Positions 8,316 through 16,718 of a DNA stretch of 64,000 bases are shown one piece after another; within the stretch, counting starts at the first letter, position 1; each line of letters begins with the position of its first letter. The translations under genes and the position numbers were made by a program. This DNA comes from Sinorhizobium psoraleae (GTDB taxonomy: Bacteria > Pseudomonadota > Alphaproteobacteria > Rhizobiales > Rhizobiaceae), in NCBI RefSeq assembly GCF_013283645.1, contig NZ_JABEKV010000002.1, forward strand, positions 255,798 through 319,797. Reading direction: 5' to 3'. The notes under the pieces were generated by a model. That model saw only the letters and a list, made by a program, of their open reading frames with translations. It did no database searches and was not told where the DNA came from.

Positions 8316-10328
8316 ATGGACAAGCATCTCGCCTCAACGGAAGAAACCGAATTCAAGACGCTGACGGAACGCAGGGAGGAATTGGAGGACATCGGTCAGA
8401 ACTGTTCCGCCAATCCGACCATGGGCGACATCATCAATCGCCGTTTCTCGCGCCGCTCATTCATCGGCGGCTCCTTGGCTGTTGCGGCTATTTCCACGAC
8501 AGTCAGCCCGCTCGCGCTTTTGACGGCCGATGAAGCGCGCGCCGACGACGCCTCGCGTTTCGACTTCACGGAAGTCGAAGCCGGTATCGACGAGAACCAT
8601 CACGTGGCCGACGGCTATGATGCCGATATCCTCTTGCGCTGGGGCGACAAGGTTTTTGCCGACAGCCCGGACTTCGACCCGAAGAACCAGACGGCCGCGG
8701 CCCAGGAGAAGCTCTTCGGCTATAACAATGACTATGTCGGGTTCATTCCGCTCGAGGACAATCCGGACCACGGTCTGCTGGTCGTCAACCATGAATACAC
8801 CAATGCGGAACTGATGTTTCCGGCCTTCGCCTCGATCGTGAAGGAAAAAGTGACCAAGGACGGTCAGGAAGTCGAGGAGGAAAAGGTCACCTTTGGCGAA
8901 TACACCAAAGACCTCGTCGACATCGAAATGGCTGCGCACGGCGGCACGATCATCGAAATCCGAAGGGTGGACGGCAAGTGGCAACCTGTGCTCGACGGCA
9001 AATACAACCGCCGCATCACGCTCAACACCGAAATGCAGCTTTCGGGACCGGTTGCTGGTCATGACCGCGTGAAGACGCCGTCCGACCCGACGGGCAAGAA
9101 GGTCTTTGGCACGGTCAACAATTGCGCCGGCGGTGTCACCGCCTGGGGCACCTACATGATGGCAGAGGAGAACTTCAACGGCTACTTCGGCGGCGAAATC
9201 GCCGAGGACCATGCGGAATTCAAGCAGCTGAAGCGTCTTGGGGCGCCGGGCGGACAATATGAATGGTCCAAGTTCTACGATCGCTTCGACGTGTCGAAGG
9301 AACCGACCGAGGCCAATCGCTTCGGCTGGATCGTAGAAGTGGATGCCCTCGACCCGACGTCTATCCCGAAGAAGCGCACGGCGCTTGGCCGCTTCAAGCA
9401 CGAGGGCTGCGAATCCATCGTCAACAAGGACGGGCGCGTCGTCCTCTATTCCGGCGACGACGAGCGCTACGACTACGTCTACAAATTCGTGACCAAGGGC
9501 ACCTACAACCCGAACGACCGGGCTGCCAACATGGACCTCTTCGACGAAGGCACGCTCTACGTGGCGAAGTTCGATGAGGACGGCACCGTCACCTGGCTGC
9601 CGCTCGTCCATGGCGAGGGACCGTTGACCGCCGAGAACGGTTTTGCCTCGCAGGCCGACGTGCTGATCGACACCCGGCTTGCTTCCGACGCGCTCGGCGC
9701 CACCAAGATGGACCGTCCGGAGGACGTCCAGCCCAATCCGAAAACCGGCAAGGTCTACGTGATGCTGACCAACAACACCAAGCGCACGGCGGAAGAAATC
9801 AACGCTGCCAATCCGCGTGCCAAGAATGCCTTCGGTCACATCATCGAGATCACCGAAACGGATGGCGATTTCGCCTCGCTCAGCAGCCGTTGGGACGTGC
9901 TTCTGAAATGTGGCGATCCAAGCGTTGCCGAAGTCGGTGCGTCGTTCTCGACAGCAACGACCAAGAACGGCTGGTTCGGCATGCCGGATAACTGCGCGAT
10001 CGACGCCGACGGCAGGCTTTGGGTTTCGACGGACGGCAATAACGAAAAGGAAACCGGCCGCACCGATGGCGTCTGGGCGATCGACACCGAGGGCGGAGCA
10101 CGCGGTACTTCCAAGCTGTTCTTCCGCGTTCCGGTCGGCGCCGAGATGTGCGGTCCCTGCTTCAATCCGACGTCCGACACTTTCTTCCTCGCCGTGCAGC
10201 ACCCGGGCGACGCAGGTCTTGCCACCTACGAGAAGCCGGCAACGCGCTGGCCCGATTTCAAGGACGACATGCCGGTACGCCCGGCGGTGGTGGCGGTCAC
10301 CAAACGTGGCGGCGGCCGGATCGGCTGA
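8316..10328 (+). CDS. phoX: PhoX-family alkaline phosphatase (DUF839), Tat-exported
   Basis: This 670-residue protein belongs to the PhoX/DUF839 family, periplasmic phosphatases that use calcium and iron to release phosphate from organic esters. A twin-arginine signal sits at residues 42-75: NRRFSRRSFIGG, a hydrophobic stretch, then ADEARADD. The mature part has the family segments NNDYVGFIPLEDNPDHGLLVVNHE, NNCAGGVTAWGTYMMAEENF, GRFKHEGCESI and MPDNCAIDADGRLWVSTDGN. ATG 8316 follows a GGAGAA site; the GTG at 8301 is less likely. A Pho box lies upstream and inverted RIME-like repeats flank the gene, which appears to be a single transcription unit. Confidence 0.93.
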   Translation: MDKHLASTEETEFKTLTERREELEDIGQNCSANPTMGDIINRRFSRRSFIGGSLAVAAISTTVSPLALLTADEARADDASRFDFTEVEAGIDENHHVADGYDADILLRWGDKVFADSPDFDPKNQTAAAQEKLFGYNNDYVGFIPLEDNPDHGLLVVNHEYTNAELMFPAFASIVKEKVTKDGQEVEEEKVTFGEYTKDLVDIEMAAHGGTIIEIRRVDGKWQPVLDGKYNRRITLNTEMQLSGPVAGHDRVKTPSDPTGKKVFGTVNNCAGGVTAWGTYMMAEENFNGYFGGEIAEDHAEFKQLKRLGAPGGQYEWSKFYDRFDVSKEPTEANRFGWIVEVDALDPTSIPKKRTALGRFKHEGCESIVNKDGRVVLYSGDDERYDYVYKFVTKGTYNPNDRAANMDLFDEGTLYVAKFDEDGTVTWLPLVHGEGPLTAENGFASQADVLIDTRLASDALGATKMDRPEDVQPNPKTGKVYVMLTNNTKRTAEEINAANPRAKNAFGHIIEITETDGDFASLSSRWDVLLKCGDPSVAEVGASFSTATTKNGWFGMPDNCAIDADGRLWVSTDGNNEKETGRTDGVWAIDTEGGARGTSKLFFRVPVGAEMCGPCFNPTSDTFFLAVQHPGDAGLATYEKPATRWPDFKDDMPVRPAVVAVTKRGGGRIG

Positions 10329-10382
10329 CCCGCATACAACAGACGCCGCGTCGCCGACGCGGCGTCTGGCTTCATCGTCCCT

Positions 10383-10485
10383 ACTGCATGATTCCTCAAA
10401 TCGGAATCGATTTGAGGACAAAATCATGCAGCGATTCAAGGTGCTACAGCGACCTTTGCGCGTCCGATTGGACGCGCGGCGCAGT
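10383..10485 (+). repeat. RIME-like palindromic repeat, copy 2 (right of phoX)
   Basis: This is the reverse complement layout of copy 1. A long palindrome runs from 10384 to 10431 (CTGCATGATT to AATCATGCAG), then a second hairpin has arms 10458-10465 and 10470-10477 (GCGCGTCC and GGACGCGC). It lies between phoX and the end of recO. Confidence 0.8.
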
Positions 10486-10504
10486 AGTTGCCAGTAGCCC
10501 TCTA

Positions 10505-11254
10505 TCAGGCCGCAGACGGTGGAAAAGATTTCAACGCCTTAAGTGCGGCGTGAACAAAAGCGTCACGCACGGAGGAGGCGTCGAGGCCGCGTGGCTCATA
10601 GACGTGGCGGTTGAGGAAATAGGCGGTCAGGCGGAACGCGGCAGCGAGGCTGTCGTGGTCGGCCGCCTGGTGCCCACCGGGAGACAGGAAATCCGGAAGG
10701 GCGAGCATGCGGTTGGCATAGCGCGCGCCCGCCTCCCGACTGACGGCGCGGCCGGATTTGGGCGAGACATAGACGAGGCCCTGACGCGTGCCGGTCGCGG
10801 CACATTCCGACAGATCCAGACCGAAGCCGAGGTCGTTCAAGACGGCGAGTTCGAAGCGTACGAACAGTTCCCCGGCATCCGCCGGGTCCTGAAGATGGTC
10901 AACGATGACTGCAAGCGCCTCGTAGAGATGCGGATGCGGATCACGCTCCGGCAGCAGCCGCAGCAGCGCGCCCAGGGCCTGGATGCCATAGACGGACGTT
11001 GCCGCCTCCATCAGCCTTGCGGCACGCAGTTGAAGCGGCTCCACTCGAAATTCGCCGAGATGTTCGTCAAGCCGCGCCCGCCAGGTCACTTCGACAGAGT
11101 TTCCGGGCTGCAGCACGGGCTGCATCGTACGCGCTCGGCCGGAGCGCACGAGGCCAAGATGCCGCCCATGCGCGGCGGTCATGACTTCCGCGATGACAGA
11201 GCTTTCGCCGTGCCGCCGGATGCCGAGTATGATAGCTTGATCGCTCCACTGCAT
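10505..11254 (-). CDS. recO: DNA repair protein RecO
   Basis: This 249-residue protein is RecO, which helps RecR load RecA on gapped DNA bound by SSB. The N-terminal OB-fold starts [24 protein letters not shown], followed by the helical region ([26 protein letters not shown]) and the segment [22 protein letters not shown]. Only one cysteine remains where some RecO proteins carry a zinc site. ATG 11254 gives the usual family N-terminus; the upstream extension to 11431 is not conserved in character. In many relatives recO follows era directly, but here it lies about 12 kb away, next to an L,D-transpeptidase gene in the opposite direction. Confidence 0.93.
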   Translation of the reverse strand: MQWSDQAIILGIRRHGESSVIAEVMTAAHGRHLGLVRSGRARTMQPVLQPGNSVEVTWRARLDEHLGEFRVEPLQLRAARLMEAATSVYGIQALGALLRLLPERDPHPHLYEALAVIVDHLQDPADAGELFVRFELAVLNDLGFGLDLSECAATGTRQGLVYVSPKSGRAVSREAGARYANRMLALPDFLSPGGHQAADHDSLAAAFRLTAYFLNRHVYEPRGLDASSVRDAFVHAALKALKSFPPSAA

Positions 11255-11482
11255 GGAACAGGCATACACCCGGGTTTGAAAGCGGATCAAGCACAGATGT
11301 GTCGGCTTCGGATGGGGCGGCGAGAACGGTTCTCGCCGAAACTGTCGCCTTTTCGCTACACCGCCGGTCGGCCACATTTCTGCCTTAGCGCCGCCTCCCC
11401 GCGGACATTTTTGGGCCTCAAGCCGGGCCACTCGTTGGAACGCTTCCGAGTCCAGGAATTATTGCAGTCAGCAGGATCAACT

Positions 11483-12223
11483 ATGTGTGTGTCCCGGAAC
11501 AGCGCCGGCCGCCTGGCGCGGCTCTTCGCCCTTCTCCTTGTTTCGTCAGTTCTCGCCAGCTGCGCGACCAGCGGCCAAAGCGCCAGGCCGAAAGGACCGG
11601 ATCCATACTACCTCGCCATGTACGGGCCGAAGCCGGAGGAAAAGTTCCCGCTTCCCGCAATCGACATCAGCAAGGTCGAGCCACGCTATCTGCGCCAGCA
11701 GGTCGCCTATGCCACTTCCGAACCGCCGGGCACGATCGTCGTCGACACCCAGAATCGCTTCCTTTACCTCGTGCAGGATGGCGGCATGGCGTTGCGCTAT
11801 GGGATCGGCGTCGGCAAGGCGGGGCTGGAATTCCAGGGTGAGGCCCGTGTCGGACGCAAGGCCGAGTGGCCGCGTTGGACGCCGACGTCCGACATGGTCG
11901 CACGCGAGCCGGAACGCTACGGACCGCTTGCCGGCGGCATGGAGCCGGGGATCCGCAATCCCCTTGGCCCGCGCGCGCTCTATCTCTTCCAGGGCAACCG
12001 CGACACGCTGTTTCGCATCCACGGCACCACGGAGGCCTGGTCCATCGGAAAGGCCGTTTCGAGCGGCTGCATCCGGCTTTTCAATCCGGACATCATCGAC
12101 CTCTATAGCCGTGTGCCGACGGATACACGCGTCATCGTGCTTCAATCCGAGCCACCGATGGGTGGACCGCTCGGTACGCCAATGGCGGCGGCCGCTGATG
12201 AGGGTCAGCCGCTTTCGATGTGA
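11483..12223 (+). CDS. L,D-transpeptidase lipoprotein (YkuD domain)
   Basis: This 246-residue protein has a lipoprotein signal (hydrophobic residues 14-25, lipobox LASC with Cys27) and a YkuD catalytic domain from about residue 75. The catalytic motif is HG at 180-181 followed by SSGCIRL with Cys196. Such enzymes make 3-3 crosslinks in peptidoglycan or attach proteins to it, in the periplasm. Rhizobiales carry many paralogues, and the exact crosslink type cannot be told. ATG 11483 begins the signal peptide. The gene is divergent from recO and shares a 228-base spacer with it. Confidence 0.9.
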   Translation: MCVSRNSAGRLARLFALLLVSSVLASCATSGQSARPKGPDPYYLAMYGPKPEEKFPLPAIDISKVEPRYLRQQVAYATSEPPGTIVVDTQNRFLYLVQDGGMALRYGIGVGKAGLEFQGEARVGRKAEWPRWTPTSDMVAREPERYGPLAGGMEPGIRNPLGPRALYLFQGNRDTLFRIHGTTEAWSIGKAVSSGCIRLFNPDIIDLYSRVPTDTRVIVLQSEPPMGGPLGTPMAAAADEGQPLSM

Positions 12224-12260
12224 CGACTGGCCCATGTGAAGCGCATTGACACCCAGGCGC

Positions 12261-12623
12261 CTACCAGGCATCCGGCTCCCGCACCAGGTGCACGATGTTC
12301 GCAGGGTTCATGATCCAGCCCCCGCGAAAGCCTTCACCCAGATCCTCGACCGCGTCGCAGCGGACGACTCCGTTCGCCGCGAGATGGTCGAGCGCCTTCT
12401 CATGATCGCCGGTGAAAAGCTCCAGCCAGATTTCCGCCTGGCTGTAGTTTGGCACCTCGTCTATCCAGAGGCGATTTGGGCCGAGAACGAACCCCATCGC
12501 AGGCGCCTTCTCATCGAACGGCGGAAGCCCGACGACGTCGCGGTAGAAGGAAATCACGGCCTCGTATTGATGGCTAGGAACCTTCATGGCGATGTTGAAC
12601 CCGCCCTTGATCTCCGTCGGCAT
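12261..12623 (-). CDS. VOC (glyoxalase/bleomycin-resistance fold) protein
   Basis: This 120-residue small protein has the beta-alpha-beta VOC fold: AVISFYRDVVGLPPFDEKAPAMGFVLG and later AEIWLELFTGDHEKALDHLAANG. It could be a dioxygenase, isomerase or binding protein. The metal ligands of glyoxalase I are not clear. The start at 12623 follows AGGAGGG. It lies 11 bases after the SRPBCC gene on the same strand, and with ArsR upstream the three form one control unit. Confidence 0.8.
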   Translation of the reverse strand: MPTEIKGGFNIAMKVPSHQYEAVISFYRDVVGLPPFDEKAPAMGFVLGPNRLWIDEVPNYSQAEIWLELFTGDHEKALDHLAANGVVRCDAVEDLGEGFRGGWIMNPANIVHLVREPDAW

Positions 12624-12634
12624 CGCACGCCCTC

Positions 12635-13117
12635 CTATGCTTGCGGCTCAAGTGCAGGATTGCCCGAGAGTTCGCTCACGTAATAGCCCTCGCGCAAGTT
12701 GATGCCATATTCGAGCCAGGCCTTCATGCAGGCGAGCATCTGGGACCAGCCTTCGCAGTTCATATAGGAGCTCTTCTGTCCCTGTTCGTTTTCGCGCCAG
12801 CCGGTTTCGGCAATGGTGACCATAGTTGCGCCGTCATCAAGGGACTGGAAGCGCATCTCTACCTTTGTCCGGTACGGCGCCTCGCCCTCGCCCACCTTGG
12901 CGTCCCACCGGAATACGATTCGCTGATTGGGCTCGACGGTTTCCACCTCCACCGGTACCTCCCCCCACCAGGTGACTGTCGTGCCAGCGACCAGGGGTGC
13001 GCTAACACCACCGAGGGTCACGAAGTAACGGCTGAGCTGATCCGGATTGACGACAGCGTCGAACACCTCATCGACAGGCCGGGCGATCCGGCCATTCACA
13101 CGAAATTCCAAGGTCAT
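12635..13117 (-). CDS. SRPBCC (AHSA1-like) domain protein
   Basis: This 160-residue protein is an START/SRPBCC fold of the AHSA1 type: FRVNGRIARPVDEVFDAVVNPDQLSRYF at the N-terminus, VVFRWDA-like strands, and a C-terminal helix WSQMLACMKAWLEYGINL. These proteins bind hydrophobic ligands in a cavity, and the ligand here is unknown. ATG 13117 has a GAGGAGGAAG site. Pairing of an AHSA1 gene with a divergent ArsR repressor is common and suggests the regulator answers to the same ligand or to auto-repression. Confidence 0.85.
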   Translation of the reverse strand: MTLEFRVNGRIARPVDEVFDAVVNPDQLSRYFVTLGGVSAPLVAGTTVTWWGEVPVEVETVEPNQRIVFRWDAKVGEGEAPYRTKVEMRFQSLDDGATMVTIAETGWRENEQGQKSSYMNCEGWSQMLACMKAWLEYGINLREGYYVSELSGNPALEPQA

Positions 13118-13150
13118 GTCTTCCTCCTCGCCATTGTGTGACACGATGAT

Positions 13151-13170
13151 ATGTTATAAAAATATAACAT
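13151..13170. promoter_or_regulatory. Operator between arsR-type gene and SRPBCC gene, overlapping the arsR start codon
   Basis: ATGTTATA-AAAA-TATAACAT is a perfect palindrome with 8-base arms. Its last two bases are the first two bases of the regulator's ATG at 13169, so a bound regulator would cover its own start site. It also sits 34 bases upstream of the SRPBCC start. ArsR proteins bind such AT-rich dyads. Confidence 0.75.
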
Positions 13171-13501
13171 GTCAACCGATTCGAAAGACGACGCCGTATT
13201 CAAAGCATTGGCCAATGGCCTGCGCCGGCAGATCCTCGACGCTCTGAAAGCCGCGCCGCAGACGACCGGCATGCTCTGCGAACAATTCTCGCAACTCGAC
13301 CGCTGCACCGTGATGCAACACCTGAAAGTGCTGGAGGACGCTAACCTGATCCTCGTCCAACGAGAGGGGCGCGAGCGATGGAACTATCTGAATGCTTTGC
13401 CGATCCAGGCCATTCACGATCGTTGGATCAGCCAATATGCGGACCACGCCATGTCCGTACTGACGGCCCTGCACCGGGGGCTCGAAAGCCCGCCTAAGTG
13501 A
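13169..13501 (+). CDS. ArsR/SmtB-family transcriptional regulator
   Basis: This 110-residue winged-helix repressor reads AVFKALANGLRRQILDALKAAPQTTGMLCEQFSQLDRCTVMQHLKVLEDANLILVQREGRERWNYLN in pieces, the classic ArsR helix-turn-helix and wing. No metal-binding cysteine pair is present at the CVC position, so it is likely of the SdpR or AHSA1-linked subgroup rather than a metal sensor. There is no Shine-Dalgarno before ATG 13169 and the palindromic operator runs into the start codon, so the mRNA may be leaderless. It is divergent from the SRPBCC/VOC pair. Confidence 0.88.
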   Translation: MSTDSKDDAVFKALANGLRRQILDALKAAPQTTGMLCEQFSQLDRCTVMQHLKVLEDANLILVQREGRERWNYLNALPIQAIHDRWISQYADHAMSVLTALHRGLESPPK

Positions 13502-13572
13502 TGGATTCGGCTTTCCATTGCTCAGCTTTCTTCGTATGAACTGTCCGACTATGCAAATTTGGGGATACCGTC

Positions 13573-14598
13573 GTGCGCTACCTCATCACCGGCACAGCAG
13601 GCTTCATCGGTTTCCATGTCGCCAAGCGGCTTATCGACGAGGGACATTTCGTGGTGGGCTTCGACGGCATGACGCCCTATTACGACGTGACGCTCAAGGA
13701 GCGTCGCCATGCGATCCTGAAGCGCTCCAATGGCTTCAAAGCGGTGACGGCGATGCTCGAGGATCGGGCGGCACTCGACCACGCTACGGAGCTTGCCGAG
13801 CCCGAGGTGATCATTCATCTCGCCGCACAGGCGGGCGTTCGATACAGCCTCGAAAATCCCAAGGCCTATGTCGACTCGAACCTCGTCGGCACGTGGAACA
13901 TGCTGGAACTTGCGCGCGCAATTGGTCCCAAGCACCTGATGCTCGCGTCGACGTCCTCGATCTATGGCGCCAACGAGAAGATCCCCTTTTCCGAGACGGA
14001 CCGGGCCGACGAGCCCCTGACGCTCTACGCGGCTACGAAGAAATCGATGGAATTGATGGCGCACAGCTACGCCCATCTCTACAAGGTGCCGACGACCGCC
14101 TTCCGCTTCTTCACCGTCTACGGCCCTTGGGGACGTCCCGACATGGCGCTGTTCAAATTTGTGGACGCGATTCACAATGATCGGCCGATCGACATCTACG
14201 GCGAGGGCCGGATGAGCCGCGACTTTACCTATATCGACGATCTCGTCGAAGGCATCCTCAGGCTTTCGCACGTTGCACCGGCAGAGGAAAATCGCGTGCC
14301 GGCGGAAAAAGCCAAAGACACGCTCTCCTCTCAGGCACCGTTTCGCGTCGTCAATGTCGGTGGCGGCCAGCCCGTCGAACTGATGACCTTCGTCGAAACG
14401 GTCGAGAAGGCAGTCGGCAGGCCCGCCATCCGCAACATGCTTCCGATGCAACAGGGTGACGTTCCCCGCACCTACGCGTCGCCGGACCTGCTCGAAGCGT
14501 TAACTGATTTCAAGCCGTCGATTTCGATCAAGGAGGGCGTTGCCCGCTTTGTAGAATGGTATGAGCAATATTATTGTAAAACCGGCCAGATCGCATAA
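13573..14598 (+). CDS. lpsL: UDP-glucuronate 4-epimerase (NAD-dependent, SDR family)
   Basis: This 341-residue extended SDR enzyme has the NAD motif [11 protein letters not shown] at residues 7-17 and the catalytic YAATK with Tyr152 and Lys156. The segment [16 protein letters not shown] places it among UDP-glucuronate 4-epimerases, which make UDP-galacturonate. In Sinorhizobium lpsL acts in lipopolysaccharide and capsule synthesis. The GTG start at 13573 has a GGGGA site 7 bases away. rkpK follows 134 bases downstream on the same strand and supplies the substrate UDP-glucuronate. Confidence 0.92.
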   Translation: MRYLITGTAGFIGFHVAKRLIDEGHFVVGFDGMTPYYDVTLKERRHAILKRSNGFKAVTAMLEDRAALDHATELAEPEVIIHLAAQAGVRYSLENPKAYVDSNLVGTWNMLELARAIGPKHLMLASTSSIYGANEKIPFSETDRADEPLTLYAATKKSMELMAHSYAHLYKVPTTAFRFFTVYGPWGRPDMALFKFVDAIHNDRPIDIYGEGRMSRDFTYIDDLVEGILRLSHVAPAEENRVPAEKAKDTLSSQAPFRVVNVGGGQPVELMTFVETVEKAVGRPAIRNMLPMQQGDVPRTYASPDLLEALTDFKPSISIKEGVARFVEWYEQYYCKTGQIA

Positions 14599-14732
14599 CG
14601 TATTATTAGCCACGAAGCTGCGGTAAAATCTCAGATCCGGCTCAAAATGGTCGCAAATAGGTCTATTTCGCTTTTAATACACGGATTTATCTAAGCGATA
14701 TCCAAGAAAACCCAACAACAAAGGAAGAACCG

Positions 14733-16046
14733 ATGAAAATCACGATGATCGGCGCCGGCTACGTCGGCCTTGTTTCGGGCGTCTGTTTTGCGGATTTTGG
14801 TCACGACGTGATCTGCCTCGATAAGGACGAGCGCAAGATCGAGGCGCTCAAGCAGGGGCAAATCCCGATCTTCGAGCCCGGCCTCGACCATCTTGTCGCC
14901 AGCAATGTCGCGTCGGGACGCCTGAGTTTCACGACAGACCTCAAGTCGGCGGTCGCCGAGAGCGACGTGATCTTCATCGCCGTCGGCACGCCGTCGCGGC
15001 GCGGCGACGGGCATGCCGATCTCTCCTACGTTCATGCAGCCTCCCGGGAGATCGCCAGCAATCTCACCGGCTTCACCGTCGTCGTCACGAAGTCGACCGT
15101 TCCTGTCGGAACCGGTGACGAGGTCGAGCGCATCATCCGCGAAACCAATCCCGAAGCCGACGTCGCCGTCGTCTCCAACCCGGAGTTCCTGCGCGAAGGC
15201 GCCGCGATCGAGGATTTCAAGCGGCCGGATCGTATTGTCGTCGGCCTCAACGGAAACGACCAGCGGGCACGTGAAGTCATGACCGAGGTCTATCGCCCGC
15301 TCTACCTCAACCAGGCGCCGCTTGTGTTTACCACGCGCCGCACCTCCGAACTGATCAAATATGCCGGCAATGCCTTCCTGGCGATGAAGATCACCTTCAT
15401 CAACGAAATGGCCGATCTCTGCGAGAAGGTCGGGGCCGATGTTCAGGATGTCGCCCGCGGCATTGGCCTCGACGGCCGCATCGGCTCGAAGTTCCTGCAT
15501 GCCGGGCCGGGTTACGGCGGCTCGTGCTTTCCCAAGGATACGCTGGCACTCGTCAAGACCGCTCAGGATTACGACAGTCCGGTTCGCCTCGTCGAGACGA
15601 CCGTTGCGATCAACGACAATCGTAAACGGGCGATGGGTCGCAAGGTGATCACCGCCGCGGGCGGTGATGTGCGCGGGCGCAAGATCGCCGTCCTCGGCCT
15701 CACTTTCAAGCCGAATACCGACGACATGCGCGACAGCCCGGCGATCGCAATCGTGCAGACCCTGCAGGATGCCGGCGCCAAGGTGACCGGCTACGATCCG
15801 GAGGGTGTCGAGAACGCCCGCAAGCTGATTGAAGGGCTGGATTACGCGGTCGACCCCTACGATGCGGCAGCGGACGCCGATGCGCTGGTCATCGTCACCG
15901 AGTGGAACGAATTCCGGGCGCTGGATTTTGCGCGGCTCAAGACCGTGATGAAGACGCCGCTGCTCGTCGACTTGCGCAACATCTACCGCAGGGACGAAGT
16001 GGCAAGGCACGGTTTCGGCTATGCCAGCATCGGCAGGCCGGACTGA
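14733..16046 (+). CDS. rkpK: UDP-glucose 6-dehydrogenase
   Basis: This 437-residue enzyme oxidises UDP-glucose to UDP-glucuronate with two NAD. It has the N-terminal Rossmann motif MIGAGYVGLVSGVCFADFGHD, the segment GTPSRRGDGHADLSY, the central NPEFLREGAAIEDF and the catalytic cysteine in GPGYGGSCFPKD (Cys265). The C-terminal nucleotide-binding part follows (KIAVLGLTFKPNTDDMRDSPA). ATG 14733 has an AAAGGAAGAA site. Together with lpsL it supplies UDP-GlcA and UDP-GalA for surface polysaccharides. An 11-base inverted repeat after the gene is a likely transcription end. Confidence 0.95.
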   Translation: MKITMIGAGYVGLVSGVCFADFGHDVICLDKDERKIEALKQGQIPIFEPGLDHLVASNVASGRLSFTTDLKSAVAESDVIFIAVGTPSRRGDGHADLSYVHAASREIASNLTGFTVVVTKSTVPVGTGDEVERIIRETNPEADVAVVSNPEFLREGAAIEDFKRPDRIVVGLNGNDQRAREVMTEVYRPLYLNQAPLVFTTRRTSELIKYAGNAFLAMKITFINEMADLCEKVGADVQDVARGIGLDGRIGSKFLHAGPGYGGSCFPKDTLALVKTAQDYDSPVRLVETTVAINDNRKRAMGRKVITAAGGDVRGRKIAVLGLTFKPNTDDMRDSPAIAIVQTLQDAGAKVTGYDPEGVENARKLIEGLDYAVDPYDAAADADALVIVTEWNEFRALDFARLKTVMKTPLLVDLRNIYRRDEVARHGFGYASIGRPD

Positions 16047-16089
16047 CCAGACGTCCCGAGAAACGGGATAAAAGTGCGGACGCTTTTTG

Positions 16090-16120
16090 ACGTGACGGCA
16101 GATTGATTGTGCCGTCACGT
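16090..16120. terminator. Inverted repeat between convergent rkpK and a small secreted-protein gene
   Basis: ACGTGACGGCA and its exact reverse complement are separated by 9 bases. It lies 44 bases after rkpK and 41 bases beyond the end of the opposing gene. No long T tract follows, so termination may be weak or the hairpin may protect the mRNA ends. Confidence 0.5.
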
Positions 16121-16160
16121 GATCGTTCGCAAAAGAGCGGTCACGCGTGATCTGTCGCGT

Positions 16161-16475
16161 TCATGCCTTCGGCCCTACCTGCGGCATCGGGTCCCAGCTC
16201 TTTCCGGCGAGAATGACACAGCTTCGGCCCGAGACATCCGTGACGATCAGGGTCCAACTGCCGTTGTCGGCGGCAAAAACCTCCATGACGGCCTGCGGGT
16301 TGATCAATCCGATTGCCGCGGGCTTTTCGTCATATTTTTGCGCAAGGAACTCGATCACCTGGGATCGTTCGGCGCAATTCGCGACCGTCTGCGAACCTGC
16401 CGGATAGGGATGTGCCGACACCACTACCGCCAATATGATGGCTCTCGTGAGGCCGCGAATCACATTGCGTACCAT
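16161..16475 (-). CDS. Small secreted protein of unknown function
   Basis: This 104-residue protein starts with a signal peptide (VIRGLTRAIILAVVVSAHPYPAGSQ) and the mature part has two cysteines (VANCAERSQVIEFLAQKY and GRSCVILAGKSWDP). I do not recognise a named family beyond a pattern seen in rhizobial periplasmic proteins. A very strong AAAGGAGGAG site precedes ATG 16475, which supports the gene. It is convergent with rkpK. Confidence 0.75.
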   Translation of the reverse strand: MVRNVIRGLTRAIILAVVVSAHPYPAGSQTVANCAERSQVIEFLAQKYDEKPAAIGLINPQAVMEVFAADNGSWTLIVTDVSGRSCVILAGKSWDPMPQVGPKA

Positions 16476-16718
16476 GACGCTCCTCCTTTCGCCGGAGCCC
16501 CGGCGGAAGAGGATTTCCGCTGACCTGTTCCGCCGTAGACCGGCATCCTATGGTCGACACCTGCTCGCGACACGAAGCCGGTGTCGCCACGAGAGGAGTA
16601 TGACGGAAAGCAGAGTATATGTCAGTTAGCTAATTTATAGATCACTCACCTGAAACCGTCATGCCAACAGTCGATGAGGGGGAAACGATCGTTGGCGCCG
16701 GCCGTTCCACTTAGCTGG

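Noticed and set aside
8457..10439. 660-codon open frame on the minus strand opposite phoX
   Set aside because: It is a shadow of the GC-rich phoX gene: no family likeness, no ribosome site, and phoX has a full signal peptide and motifs.
10148..12223. 691-codon open frame that runs from inside phoX through recO to the L,D-transpeptidase
   Set aside because: Only the last 246 codons form a real protein with lipobox and catalytic motif; the rest overlaps phoX and recO in other frames.
14691..16118. 475-codon frame antisense to rkpK
   Set aside because: Shadow of rkpK with no motif.
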